From positions 8,680,001 through 8,744,000 of the forward strand of contig CP075493.1 in the NCBI GenBank assembly GCA_021613535.1: 64,000 nt of DNA, written 5' to 3'. Shown here piece after piece: positions 46,597 to 59,566 of this stretch; position 1 is the first letter of the stretch; each line of letters starts with the position of its first letter. The stretch comes from Adineta vaga. Lineage: Eukaryota; Rotifera. Position numbers and translations under genes: made by a program. The notes under the pieces were generated by a model. The model saw nothing but the letters and a program-made list of their open reading frames with translations, was not told the origin of the DNA and did not search any database.

Positions 46597-49500
46597 TTAT
46601 TTAAGACGTTGAGTTATATTTGCCAGAGCCACAGCAAAAGCTTGTAAAGGTGAAAATGGCCATTCGAAATCCAATGTATAACAATTATTTTCAATTCGAC
46701 CAAATTGAATAACCTGAAAGAAAAAAAAAAAGATGTGTACATCTCTCGTTGATATTATTTTTTGTTATTGAAATCAAGAAAAATACCTGTTTGCCTTTGA
46801 ATTCAATTTGAAAATTTTTAGCCGATTCAAGTGTAACACGACCGCCAAAATCTAATTGATATACCTGAGACTGTTCATTCCATAGGCTAAAAGAATTGAT
46901 AATCATAGATAAATATTCATTTTCTTTTGATTGTCAATCTTACGGTGGTCGATTTTGCATTACATAAAATGATGTGTCATTTTGATTGGATGTGGCATCA
47001 ATATCAGATGCTGGTGAAAGTTTCATCATTGAATCGTTCATTCCACTAGTACATGTCATCATACGATGTCGCGGACTTGTATATTTCTAAAAATAGATTA
47101 GAAAATATCATTCATCTTCGCAACAAACTTCTTAGGATTGATTCAATAGCTTACTTTTCGAGATGTATTCGTGATAGGTGTGTTATCTTTTAGTGATGTT
47201 TCTTCATATGAACTAAGAGTTTCAACCTCATCGCCATCATCGTCGTCGTCAGTATGAATAGATTTATCATCTTTTAATGTTTTTTCTGTTATAGATGAGG
47301 TAGGAAGATAATCATCGGTAGTAATTGAATTATTTAATAATATTTGTTGTTGGGGCGATGGTTGTGAACGACGTGAAAGTTTTGTCGTTTGATTTAAAGT
47401 TGGATCACTGAAACTCAATTTTTTCTGCTGATTACTATTCAATGGATATAAATTACGATATGTTTCCGGTTCGAAACAATTCTCTGGAACATTTGAAATT
47501 GTACTCATTAATGTTTGATTATTTGCTTTTTCACGAGTATGAGAACCGGATGAATTATCAATGATTAATGTTGTTCTTACACTAGCTGTTGATGCATCGA
47601 TATTATTTGTAATCGATGGTACAATGACAGGTGGTGAACAATGACGATGTTGGGTTTGATAATTCGTCATTGTGATTGAAGATGCACGAGTAAATCTCGG
47701 CGATAATGGTTCTTTGACTTGAATGCATGGTGGAGAAATAGGACGGATGAAATTTGCAATGGAAGTTGCTGGAGAAGTTGAGCGACTTAGATTCATCGGT
47801 GATGTAGATGACGAATCGACATTGGATGAATCCATATGTGTTTGTTGATAATGATGGATAACTGTTGTTGTAGCAATGGATGTTCGTTGTGAACGACGAG
47901 ATGAACAAGGAGATATTGATGATTGTTGATTATTCGAGGAAGCATTCGGAAGTTTCGTTGTAGATGTTCTGATGTTTCCTTTAGTATTGATGTTTATCGA
48001 GTGAGATCGTTTTGTTGGATATCGTGTAGAATTTCTTTGTTTTCTATTTTTAATGTTCTGTGACGTTTGTTGCTTTTGTTTTCGAACATTACAATTATTT
48101 GCAACGGTTACAGTCATTTGACGTGGTTGTAAATGTAAGAACGACGTTTTATATGTCACACTACCTAGCACATCAGGTAGATGAGTTGAATGACCATAGA
48201 ATTTAAATCGTGTTCCCCAAATATTAGCCGCTATAGTACATAATTTATTTGCCTAGACAACAAAAATACATATTTGTTAGACATTTGAAATTCTTTGATT
48301 ACTTTATTAGTTAGTCTCTTTCTTGTTTGTTTTTCTTGTAAATCACTAAGATTTTCTTCGTCATCTCTATCTGAATTATTATCCGAACTACAATCGGAAC
48401 TATTCTTTGCTGTTTTTAAATGCTCATTGCCATTATTGATACCAGTCTCAGCGACATAAATCGAATTTCGATTACTAATTAAACTCGAACGATTTGTATT
48501 ATAAACAGATTTCGATTGTTGAACATTCGAAATATTATGAAATGTATTTGGATGTGATTTGGACGATGATAGATTTCTTTTTCGTAATGAATTCGATGAA
48601 TTTAATTTAAGTGATGATGATGAAAATAAACTCGAATTCGTTTTGATTTTTGGATCGTAAATAATAAAATCTGGACAAATTTTTGATGTACGTCTAGCTG
48701 TTAATAATGGAATAAGTCCACCAAGATATTCTAAATATAGAACATAAATTGCACCAGATAAATTATTTCCTGCGACTGTTGCTGTTGGTAGATTATCTCG
48801 TTCATTATCAATACGTTTCATTGTACATTGTAAACGTAGATGAGATTTTAATGGATTACAAACAAATGTATGTAAATGTTTTTGATCAGGTAGAAAACCT
48901 TTTATGGTAGAACGATAATAATTTAGAAGATTTTCTTTTAAATTATTTGGTAAATGAAGTTTATCGAGATTTTGTAATGAATTATTTAATAGTTGTTGTT
49001 TGATTTTCATCTGACATAATGTTAGCATGGACGGTAAAGGTTTATGGATGATCCAGATCGTATAAACAAAACATCCACAAGCAACAAATACGATTTCTAG
49101 ATACAAGGGAAAAGAAGAAAAAAAACAACAACAATAAATATAAATGAAAAATTATTGATGAGATTTTTCGTTTACCATTGCCATGTGCCCAACACAATGC
49201 TGATAACGATTGAGTCTAATAACAAAAAGATAATAGTAAGAATGACATATGATTGTCTGATAAGCAATTGAATAGTAAATCTATCGGATCATATGCTAAT
49301 AAAAGTATTTATCAATATCAACAAACTTCCTTGTTATGAAATCTAATATTCATTAGTTATTCGACCTTCATAGAAAGCATCGTATTCAATCAATTAGTTG
49401 TTTTTCAAAAACAATTATTTCATATAAAGTATTAGAATTAATCATAGAAAACTAATAGATTTCCTTGAAACCTTTCACAAATAAAAAGTTTTCTGATTAT

Positions 49501-50769
49501 TATTCGATATCTGTATGGGTTTTGTATGTTTTTTTTCATCAGAAGCTGAAAACATCTCTTTAGTGAACACCTACATATACAAAAGCAGCTGGGAACATAT
49601 TGTCGATCTTCTGTTCTGATAATTTTTTCTCGGTGAATCTTTAGATTTCTTTCTTACCGTTTGTGGAATCTGTATACGATGTAAGAATTCTCCACGACGA
49701 GTATAAAAGATAATTTCATTTATATAAGTCATATCATTTAAACATCGATGACCTCCAACAGCAAGAATTTCTCCCAAAGATGACCAATCCATTTTAATAT
49801 CTAGATAGAAATTTTCTTAAAAATCATATCGTTCGATTTACTATTAAATTTACTTTGAAGATTTGTATCAACAATGATTGGCGATTGATCAAGGTAATGA
49901 GTTAAGAAAAGAACTTGACCATTGTCAAGACTACATGCAAGAATATAATCTTCATTAACAAATTTCGTTGCATCTAAATTGATTAACAAGAACATCAATA
50001 GAGAAGATTGATATTTTCATATCAAACTTACTATTATCTGGTGCTTCAGAATAGAATTTATTACATGAATAAATCAATTGTTTTATAATCTGTGATGTTA
50101 AAGAAAAAACTTCTGTCGTATTTCCATGATGATCCATGACGATCAATTGTCCGCCTGTTGTTCCAAGGATAACACTAAAAATCGAAAATATATCATTTGT
50201 ATTTCATCGAAAAATCTTATTTACTGTGAAACATCAGGCATCCATGTCACAGCGGAAATTTTTGCTTGCGGAATATTTAAAACCGTTGACCAATAACGTT
50301 GTCCAGTTACAGATCCAGCAAGAATAAAATCATCTTCATAACAAATCACCGTCATTCGTCCATCATGTGACCATGCCATATCCGTAACTGGATGACTTCG
50401 ATCATTAATTAATTCTAATGACCAACGATTATCATGTTTGACCCAAACAAAAATAACTCCTTTTTCATCGACTGTTGCAAGTTTTTCATAGGGAACATTC
50501 CATGATACAAATCGAACTTCTGTACGATGTGCACGTAAATTAAAATTTGTTCGATCGGGTATAATTAAATTTTCTTCGGATTTTATTGATGTATATGTAA
50601 CACTAACAATATGATTTGCATTACCGGTTGCTAGCCAACCATCACGAGAATTTTCTGATCGATCAGTAGGTAATAATGAAGGTGATGTTGAATTGAAATT
50701 CATCCATGATAATGATTGAATATTCGAATCTGTTCGTGCTATATTCGATAATTCGATATATGCATACAT
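46597..50769 (-). CDS. TULP4: Tubby-like protein 4 (TULP4/TUSP)
   Basis: TULP4 is a tubby-superfamily protein with N-terminal WD40-like repeats, a SOCS-box region and a split tubby domain. The start is ATG 50769-50767 (MYAYIELSNIARTDSNIQSL); the stop is TAA 46599-46597. The WD-like part has GWLATGNANHIVSVTYTSI, RTEVRFVSWNVPYEKLATVD and MAWSHDGRMTVICYEDDFIL. The middle has CTMKRIDNE...YVLYLEYLGGLIPLLTARR. The tubby part resumes at NIWGTRFKFYG and SVTYKTSFLHLQPRQMTVTV. After a long Ser/Thr-rich insert it ends with LWNEQSQVYQLDFGGRVTLE, SAKNFQIEFKGKQ and LQAFAVALANITQRLK, nearly identical to vertebrate TULP4. One intron of about 430 nt (49210-49640) shows nothing recognisable. Confidence 0.93.
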
Positions 50770-51886
50770 GATTTTTGTTCGTTCATCTACGACATTTTAT
50801 TTCGTCTTTCTCTATTTCTTGCTCTATTTTCTGTCGAAAGAATATCTGAAGGAAGAACCAAATGAAATAATTATCGGGCGTTTCTTTTTTGTTTTGCTTA
50901 TTATTATGTCGGACCACTTTGCTTTGATTAATCTGAATGTCAATGGTGTATCGATGTGTAGGTTTATTGAGAACAGAACGAAAGATAAGAAGGAAAAAGA
51001 AAGAAAAGAAAAGTTCTATTTCTAGCAATAGTTTAACTGACAGTTACTGTCGACGATCTATTTCGATTTGAAAGAATATCTTATCATGATATACATGGAT
51101 TAGAGATAGAGGAGAGTATGTTGTATAGACTGCCAAAAATAACAACAACATTACTGATAATCAGAACACGATGATGATGATGATGATGACGCCGACGGCG
51201 ACATTGGGCCTACTGTTTATCCAACGGATTTTCATGTATGCCTATAGCCTTGTTCTATTCTATTCTATGTGTATGTGTCTCTCTGTCTCGTTTCTAGCCT
51301 TCGGAAACTCTTGTAAAGAAAAATAAAAATGTAGAGAACGAATAACGTACTATTATAAAGTAATAGAACTGCTGAGAGGAAGAGACATAGAGAGAAGAAA
51401 AACGTTTTTATATACTTTCCAGAACAGATTTATACATAATTATGTTCGAGGAAATGTATCAACAAAGTAAACTGATGATCGTGGAAATAATAAACTAAAA
51501 AACTTCTAAATTTTCAATCAAATTTTCAGTTGAATACTGATGAGTCGCAAATAATTGGCTAGTAAAAGATAAACATCATCATTATTAATAAAAAAAAAAG
51601 AACAAGAAAGAAAGAAAAAAAAATAGACAGAAACTTTCATTCGTATGCATTGGTTTTTTAACAGCGAATCGCTCAGAAATAAAAGAAAAATAATTAACGA
51701 CATCTGTTGATACAGAGAACAATTTGTTCTGTATGTAAGATGTGATTGATATAATTGAGTTTCAACGATCTGTGTAAACTTCGCTCAGCACTTTTCTTTC
51801 CATAAGTATTGAGATTAAAATAGATTTATTTTTAAATAAAACAAAAAAAAACAGAAAACTTTATGTATTTTTTTTCTCCATGTCAT
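50770..51886. other. Intergenic, TULP4 5' flank and SLC30A6 3' flank
   Basis: About 1.1 kb with a (GAT)n run at about 51171-51189 next to a GC-richer CGCCGACGGCG segment (51190-51200). Several short ORFs on both strands are hydrophobic or low complexity and not called. Confidence 0.5.
51171..51189. repeat. (GAT)n microsatellite
   Basis: A GAT run in the TULP4 upstream region. Confidence 0.8.
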
Positions 51887-53364
51887 CTACGTCACAACAA
51901 CAAATCCATTATAAGCTGATGATGATGAAGGATTATTCGATGGATTCTGATTAGGAATTTGTGGCTGCATAAATGTATGAGTTTGTCGACGAAGCCAATC
52001 ATCTTTGAAGATATGAATTGTTAATATTTGAGCAACATTAGCTAATTTGTTCCATACATGTGCCAAAACTAATTGTTCATCTGCATCACGACTAAAACAA
52101 AATCGATTTGAAAGAATATCTTCTAATGTACGTAGAGATATTGATTGATTGTAGTTAGCAAAACTTTGATGATTAACTTAAGTTCCGATAGATAAAAATT
52201 AGATTATCAATTTTATGTAACATGAGAAAGTTGGTGAAAATCATCATCAGACAGTAACTATCAACTGTTATTAGACATGCTAGAAGATCATTTTAAATTG
52301 ATGATAACGATATCTAATCTACCAGACATTCAATGACCTTGAAAGAAGGTCAATATATTGATAAAAGTGTCGTATTTTTGCTGTAAAAAAAAGTTTTAAA
52401 TTTCAGTTTCTTACCGACAACGAACATGTAATGACCCAACAAGTGTTCCAAATGATAATGCCCAAAAATGTTCATGACGAAATTCTAAAACTCCATCAAG
52501 TCTTGATGCCTCATGTAAACATTTATCTAACTGTCCAATCATGTGTGCTGGTGTTGTTTGTAATAATATCTTTCCACTATAAATTGCCATTGGTACCATT
52601 GTTCCAAATGTCATGAAAGCCATCGATAAGGATGATAATGTATCCACAAAATTTCCATAACCCATTGTTAATAGGAATGAATCCGAGAAAATAATTGCTA
52701 AACCACACCAACAAAGTAAAGCTAATGGATTAATACGTGGTAAAAGTAAACGACTTAAACCAGGTATATAATGGCATAAATTTTGAAATATATCACTAAC
52801 ATGTTCTTGTAACCAACTGGATGAACTAGCCGCAATGACATGATCAAATGGTTGATTAGGTACAAAATAAATAACAACTAGATGCATGAAGAATGTAATG
52901 AACGATGCCGGCATTAGATAGCCAATATGAATGGGTTCATTTTCAAGAAATTTTTCAATCGATTCTTTAAGAATAAAAAAAGCTCCAAGTATGGAAAGCA
53001 TCGTAGATGTAAAAACAGCTAAAACTTCAAAACGAGCTGTTCCATATGAAAATGTCGCAATTGTTTGTGTTGGAATGAAAAGTGCAGTAGAACTATCATT
53101 ATTTGCTGATTGAATCTTTTGACGAACTTTTGTATTTCGATTTTCAATATTCCAGGCCGAAAGTAGAGCAGTACCAATGAATAATAAATCAAATATGCAT
53201 AAAGAACAGAAAGCTTGTAATGCCATAGAATTCGCTTGACCAGCCATTGTAAATACAACGAGACATGCTACTAATGTTACTAATGTAATAATTATTGTAC
53301 TACGTGAATGGGAAGCTTTAACAAGATAGAATAAGGATCGTAAAACAGATGTTGCTGCATTCAT
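51887..53364 (-). CDS. SLC30A6: Zinc transporter ZnT6 (SLC30A6)
   Basis: Two exons (53364-52415 and 52091-51887) encode 384 aa in frame. This is a cation-diffusion-facilitator protein of the Golgi/secretory pathway; ZnT6 works as the non-transporting partner of ZnT5. Six hydrophobic segments are visible, starting STIIITLVTLVACLVVFTMA. Signature stretches shared with ZnT6 include SYGTARFEVLAVFTSTMLSI, LGAFFILKESIEKFLENE, SWLQEHVSDIFQNLCHYIPG and MTFGTMVPMAIYSGKILLQT. Also present are PAHMIGQLDKCLHEASRLDG and EFRHEHFWALSFGTLVGSLH. TM2 reads ALQAFCSLCIFDLL, lacking the HxxxD metal-site histidine, as in vertebrate ZnT6. The tail is Pro/Asn/Ser-rich. It is divergent from calnexin. Confidence 0.93.
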
Positions 53365-54041
53365 GATAATCTAAAAAGAGGGAAAGAAGAAGTTTGATTC
53401 ATTATTTCAAAATCATAATATATATGACTGATAATCAAATATACGAACGGTTTTAAGGAACAGACAATGCTGGAACTTGTTATGCTATTCCATATAGTAT
53501 ATTATATCTAAACATTAAGAAAATTCTATAAGTGTTTTCTATTATGGTATTTATTTTTAAACATAACTCTAAAATACATGTATATTCATCTAACTTTTTT
53601 GTTTCAGGAGATACCTATCTCAGTAAAATTCATTCATGGTAATTTATTCTCAATTTTCATACTGGTGTGATCATAACCAATCGATCTTAACTTCATAGAT
53701 GGCAGTTTTATAGAATAAAAATCTTCCAAATTTCTCATTAACTTTATTCACTAAAATAAATTACTTTTTCAATTATTATCTTAAATGAAACAGAATTTTC
53801 TCTAAAAACATTCGTTTGAAAAAAGATGAGATAACATTTCCTTTATCAAAATGTCATTCTATCCAATAGCCTATTACCACCACTGCTAGCCATTAAAAAA
53901 AAGCGATCAATCAGTTTGCTCGACAAACAAAAGGTACCATTCTCGTTCTTGACCTTCATTCTTCTTCATTGGCGCGTTGTATTATTTTAATTAAATATGA
54001 ATCAAAAAAAAATGTTCTTTTCTTTTGCATTTTAGATCATC
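53365..54041. other. Divergent intergenic region, SLC30A6 / calnexin
   Basis: About 675 bp between divergent start codons. It ends in TTTTGCATTTTAG (AG 54034-54035), an acceptor-like sequence 6 nt before the calnexin ATG. No other feature is recognised. Confidence 0.5.
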
Positions 54042-56342
54042 ATGCGATATACTCTATTAATATTAGTTCTTTGTTTATTAAATCTTTCCATATTGAAAGC
54101 ACATGATGACGATGATGGTGATGATATGGATGAAGAAATCTCAATTGAAGATACTCCAGCAGCTACAGCAGCAAATATTGAGAAAGGAAATGTACCAACA
54201 ATAAAATCTGCATCAGCAAATATTTATTTTGAAGATCAATTTCAAGATAAATCTAAATGGTCACGTTGGGTTAAATCACAAGCGAAGAAAGATGATGTCG
54301 ATGAAGTTTTAGCTAAATACGATGGAGAATGGGGCTTGGAAATTCCACAATCATCAGTTTATAATGATGACTATGCTTTGATTTTAAAAGTACGAATTTT
54401 ATTTTTGAAAAATTTTTTGCCAAAGAAAAACATATCAACTTTTCTTTTTCTAGTCGAAAGCAAGACATCATGCTATTAGTGCGCATCTATTTAAACCATT
54501 CGATTTTTCAACTAGTCCACTTGTTGTTCAATATGAAGTCAAGTATCAAACAAATCAAGAATGTGGTGGTGCTTATGTGAAATTACTTTCTCATACAGGA
54601 AAACAGCTTGATTTAGTAAGTAAAATGAATATCAACTGAGATTGAAGTTTTATTCAATTATTTTTAGAAACAAGTTACAGACAAAACTCCATATACAATC
54701 ATGTTCGGTCCAGATATGTGTGGTGTTGATCATAAATATCATTTTATTATTCGTTATCGAAATCCTAAAACAGGCATTTTCACTGAACATCAAGCAAAAA
54801 AACCAACAGAACCGTTAGATACTTATTTTACAGATAAAAAATCGCATTTATATACACTTGGTAAATGAAGCAAATGTTCTTTTTTGTTTCAATTAAAATC
54901 TATTTTACATTTTTATTATTCTAGTTTTATCGGCTGATAATAGTTTTAAGATGTATATTGACAATAAAATAATCAATTCCGGCAATTTATTAGAAGATAT
55001 GGAACCATCAATCGTTCCATCCAAAGAAATTGTTGATGAAACTGATCGAAAACCTGATGATTGGGATGATCGAGAAAAGTAAAACATCAAAGCTTGTTAA
55101 TTTTTGTAATAAAATGAAATCTTTATTTTAGAATTCCGGATGTTACTGCCGAAAAACCAGATGGTAAAACAATAAATTTTAATTGCATCTATCTCTATCA
55201 ATAAATCAATTTTTTTATAGATTGGGATGAAACTGAACCAAAAGAAATGCCTGATGAATCAGCTAGTATTCCCAATGGTTGGCTTGAGAATGAATTAGCA
55301 ATGATTCCAGATCCAAATGCGGTGAAACCAGCTGACTGGTAAGATTAATTTGATATGTTAAAATATTCTCATCATAACTTTTGATCTTTATTTCACTAGG
55401 GATGATGATATTGATGGTACATGGGAAGCACCAAGTATTGATAATCCTGTTTGTAAAGATGCTCCTGGTTGTGGAGAATGGACAGCACCTATGATTCCCA
55501 ATCCAGCTTACAAAGGTGTTTGGCGAGCACCATTGGTGGAAAATCCAAACTATCGTGTATGTTGATTAATTTTTATCATTAAAATCATTTCTAAGCTTCT
55601 TTTTTCCCCTCTTCTAGGGTAAATGGGAACCACGTAAAGTACCAAATCCAAATTATTTTGAAGAAAGTCATCCATATAAATTAACACCTATTGGCACTGT
55701 TGCACTTGAACTTTGGTCAATGGTTGATGGTGTTGTATTTGATAATTTCATCATTACTTCTGATCAATCAATTGCTAAGCAATTTGATGATCAAATTTGG
55801 TATCCAAAATCAGTTCTCGAAGGCAAAGCTATATCTGCAGCATCGGATAGTGTTGTTGATGCTGTTATTAAAGCCACTAAAGATCGTCCATGGTTATGGG
55901 CTGTGTATTTAGTCGCAATTTTATTGCCAATAATTCTTCTTTTTGTATTCTGTTGGCCAAAAAAATCAGCGAAAAAATCTGTCGATGGAATGAAAAAAAA
56001 GACTGATGCCATTGAACCAGATACAAATGAACAACGTTCTTCATCACGAACAGAAGAAGATGACGAAGAAACCGAAGAAATTGAAATTGATGAACGACAA
56101 ATCAAGCGTACAGTTAAAACGCCAACTGGTCGTGATGCACTTGAAAATGAAGAAGAAGGAGAAGAAGAAGTTGAAGTTGAAGAAGAAGAGGTTCGTAATA
56201 ATAGTGTTCTTTTGAATTTATGTTGTTTTGTATTTTGATTTTGCCTTTTTTTCAGGTTCCTGAAACAACTGAAAAAGACAAGAGTAAAAATGCTTCCCCA
56301 TCGGCTGGCAACAAAGCCCGTCGACGTATGCGAAAAGAATAA
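54042..56342 (+). CDS. CANX: Calnexin
   Basis: Calnexin is an ER membrane lectin chaperone binding monoglucosylated N-glycoproteins. The start is ATG 54042 with a signal peptide ([20 protein letters not shown]) and an acidic stretch. The lectin domain has [57 protein letters not shown] and [20 protein letters not shown]. The Pro-rich arm repeats follow: [53 protein letters not shown], then [20 protein letters not shown] and [15 protein letters not shown] single TM helix ([20 protein letters not shown]) precedes an acidic cytosolic tail ending KARRRMRKE, an ER-retention-type basic end. The stop is TAA 56340-56342. About eight short introns. Confidence 0.96.
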
Positions 56343-57697
56343 TTAAAAATTTCGTCTTGCTTTCTTTCTTTTTTTTAATCAGTTTCTGTCTGGATTTCTC
56401 TCTATTTCTCAACGATATTAACCAAAAAAATCATGTCCATTTGTTTTCTTTTCTATCAACTATTCCATTTGTCTGTACTTCTCGTTCTTTTTTTTCTCGT
56501 TGTTTCAGTCGGTGGACGTGTGTCGATTTCGTTTTTTTTTTGTACTTTATCATCTTGTTCACTTCCCTATTGTCTACATACCATATGTCTTCTGCTACTA
56601 GGAATTTTATCTCTTCATTCGTATGTCTCTTGCATATAAAATCAAGATTTAAAATAAATAAAATACGAAAAAAAATATATATGAACGTATTATAATATAT
56701 ATCTAGCTGAAACGAAATCACTGAAAAGAGATGCGATGATTTTACAAGAATGAAAAGAAATGTTTCTGCATTGTTTACACTCCGTTTGGTCTATTATTCT
56801 TCAAATTAAATCAATAAAAACAGTACAGTTATCCTAATTCATAATATTGTTTGGATGAACATCGTAGCCTGATTCATATCATGCTTGCTCAATGAATCTG
56901 AAAAATAAATCTCATTAGACAATGAAACCAACTGTAGTTTGATTATTACCAGATTGCTAATGAAATGAAAGGAATAACAAGTCAAGTACAAGATAGAAAT
57001 AGATTTATAGGACAAATTCGTTCAAGAATATGATTCTTAGAGTTCGATAGGTTTCAGAAAGTGGGTGAAAGTTTTTTCTTTTACTATTCAAAATAGGAAG
57101 AATCAGAACCGTTTTCATACATCGAAATTGTCTTAATTGTAGTATTTCTTATATTAACTATTGAATAATTTTATGCAAGAATGGCTTTTCCATAGAGATC
57201 ATTAATTGGACTATTTGACATAATGATTAAATATGTAAATTCATCTTTAATTAGAAATTCCACAGACATGTAGTCTGATTATTATTGGAATTTGATACAT
57301 ATACATATATATATATATTAAATCAAAAGTGTTCTTTATTCTCTGTCTATCTAATGAAAAGAAAATAATAGAACTAATCAATATAATTATTTTTCGTGTG
57401 AATATTTCTTGTTTTTCTCTGTCAAATCCTTGATTTTTATCGTTATTATTTCATTATCTCTTATACCATTTGTTCTTTACTTCCGCTATATATTGCTAAC
57501 TATATATATATATTTATATATATGTGTGTATGTATATAATATATTCGTCCTATCCAGATGGAATAAATGTTGTCCTTCGTTTCTCTTATTCTGTTCTGTT
57601 ATCGTTAACATTGCTCTAACAATATCTTAAATAAGACCGACAACAAATAATATATTATCTATGTAAATAAGTTTGACTACAGCGTGTCTTGGTCAAT
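56343..57697. other. Intergenic, calnexin 3' flank
   Basis: About 1.35 kb, pyrimidine-rich just after calnexin and with (TA)n tracts near 57299-57320 and 57500-57540. No gene, tRNA or convincing exon is seen. ORFs in this stretch are hydrophobic and low complexity. Confidence 0.5.
57500..57542. repeat. (TA)n-rich microsatellite
   Basis: Imperfect TATA/TGTA dinucleotide tract. Confidence 0.75.
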
Positions 57698-58379
57698 ATG
57701 ACAATCAGTATCGGAGGTTCGGATCTTCCTACTGAAACCATCACATTCACTCGAGTACCCGAAGAAATCAAACGAACACAACATATTCTTCTATTTCTTA
57801 TTTCTATCGTTCTAGTAAGTTAGATCAATTAGATAAAACGACGAAAATACATATGATTCTAATCTTTCCAGAGTATTCATATAATTATATTTATCATGGT
57901 TATTTATTCCTTATCAATTAATTATCGAACAAATACGTTTGAACCAATTATTAATCTTTGTTGGATATTATTTTTTGCTATTGGAATCTTTGTTACACAA
58001 AGATACTATACCATGGGATTATTTATCGTTAGTATTAAATGTCACGAAATTGTCTTTTTTTTAGTTTCGGTTTTGTTTAGTTTGCATGGTGTGGCATTCT
58101 CAATATCGTTCTAACGTGTATATTAATTGTCTTTGTCACAGTAGCAATAGTTATAATCACTTCTCAATCATCGAAACAGATTAGTGGAATACCATTTACT
58201 ATCATTCCAATTGTTGCATGTTTGACAAGCGTTATATTTGATGTAACGAGAGAAATATTCATATGATACACATATATATGTCTTGCTTTTCATTTTAGGC
58301 AGTTATTGTCATATTTTCATTTAAATTATGGTATTTAATCATCAAAAATCAAAAACCAACGGATCATCATCGAGTTTAA
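57698..58379 (+). CDS. Four-helix membrane protein, unrecognised
   Basis: Four exons can be joined in frame from ATG 57698-57700 to TAA 58377-58379. A hydrophilic N-terminus (MTISIGGSDLPTETITFTRV) is followed by four hydrophobic segments. TM1 is QHILLFLISIVLSIHIIIFI, TM2 NLCWILFFAIGIFVTQ, TM3 CGILNIVLTCILIVFVTVAI and TM4 IVACLTSVIFD continuing into AVIVIFSFKLWYLII. The tail is short and hydrophilic (KNQKPTDHHRV). This is a tetraspan topology like MARVEL or MS4A families, but no family motif is recognised. The third exon start is ambiguous between two AG acceptors; only the second (after TTTTGTTTAG) keeps the frame open. Confidence 0.65.
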
Positions 58380-58696
58380 TCTTTTATTTTCGAACAAAAA
58401 TAGAATCTTTCGATATTTGTAAATGTACTCCTCAAATAAATATAATTCATCAAAACACGCAACTTTCTCTTTATTGATGGACAGCTATATCATAGAAACT
58501 ACAAATATGGGTTATTTTGACGTAATCTCATTCGAAAATATTTTCTGTTGACCGAAATCGGTTAAATAATGAAATCAATATTCGCACTATTATGATATGT
58601 GAATTCCAACACATGTCTTTTGATTATCTGTTGAAATAAAAACCATTTATGTTTTAATAGAATTAAAAACAATTAGAACAGGAAAAAAAATCAAAA
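58380..58696. other. Intergenic, thioesterase 5' flank
   Basis: 317 bp, AT-rich, with an AATAAA-like signal near 58435. No gene. Confidence 0.45.
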
Positions 58697-59566
58697 ATGA
58701 TTCGTCTTGTTTTTCTTTTGTTCATGGCAACTATTGCATCGGGTTCAATGTATCGACCAGTTGTTTTGATGCATGGCATCACATCATCAGCTGCTGGAAT
58801 GAATGAATTTGCTGGTTGGCTTCGTACTTCTTTTCCAGGAATCTATGTTATATCTGTTGAGATTGGAAATGGCGTTGATGATTCATTCTTGTGGCCATTA
58901 GACAAACAAGTTGAACATTTTTGTGAAACTGTTCTTGCTGATGAACATCTTCGACAAGGTTTTAATATGTTAGGATATTCTCAAGGTAGTATTATTGCAC
59001 GTGGTGCTTTGGAAAGATGTTCGTTACCTGTTCATAATTTAATTACATTGAGTGGTATTCATCAAGGGGTGTTTGGTATTCCATATCTATTGAAATTACC
59101 CATACAATTTCGTGATTTAATAACGAAATATGCTTATGAAAAACCAGTACAAAATGGCATTAGTGTTGCAAATTATTGGCGTGATCCTGAACAATTAGAT
59201 CGATTTCGATCACATTGTCATTTTCTTCCCGATATCAATAATGAACGTGAAGTACGCAATGAAACTTATCGTAATAATATGTTGAAATTGAATGCGTTCG
59301 TTATGACTTATTCGGATATTGATGAAATCATTTCACCAAGACATTCAGGTTTATTTATGGGTTATGCACCAAATTCATTACATGTTGAAACATGGAATAA
59401 TTCAAGACAATTCACCGAAGATCTTATTGGTTTGAGAACATTATGGGAACAAGGCAAATTGTATACATTTACAGCTCATGTAAAACATCAAGATGTTCCA
59501 CATGCACCAAATAGAGATTTTCTTGTGAAAAATATTTTTCCTTTTTTTAATAATACACTCTCATAA
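58697..59566 (+). CDS. Palmitoyl-protein thioesterase-like hydrolase (PPT1/PPT2 family)
   Basis: This single-exon gene encodes 289 aa, the normal family length. It is a lysosomal-type alpha/beta hydrolase that removes fatty acyl groups from S-acylated proteins. A signal peptide (MIRLVFLLFMATIASGS) precedes VVLMHGITSSAAGM (oxyanion loop). The nucleophile elbow is GYSQG with Ser95. NYWRDPEQLDRFRSHCHFLP and DINNERE...NETYRNNMLKLN correspond to the PPT lid and helical region. The catalytic Asp is probable in YSDIDEIISPRHSG and the His in HVKHQDVPH. Motifs match both PPT1 and PPT2, so I do not assign a paralogue. The lack of introns is notable among intron-rich neighbours. Confidence 0.9.
   Translation: MIRLVFLLFMATIASGSMYRPVVLMHGITSSAAGMNEFAGWLRTSFPGIYVISVEIGNGVDDSFLWPLDKQVEHFCETVLADEHLRQGFNMLGYSQGSIIARGALERCSLPVHNLITLSGIHQGVFGIPYLLKLPIQFRDLITKYAYEKPVQNGISVANYWRDPEQLDRFRSHCHFLPDINNEREVRNETYRNNMLKLNAFVMTYSDIDEIISPRHSGLFMGYAPNSLHVETWNNSRQFTEDLIGLRTLWEQGKLYTFTAHVKHQDVPHAPNRDFLVKNIFPFFNNTLS

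Noticed and set aside
56357-56721. Overlapping ORFs after calnexin
   Set aside because: They lie in the pyrimidine-rich calnexin 3' UTR; composition is Phe/Ser/Leu or Lys/Glu biased, with no homology.
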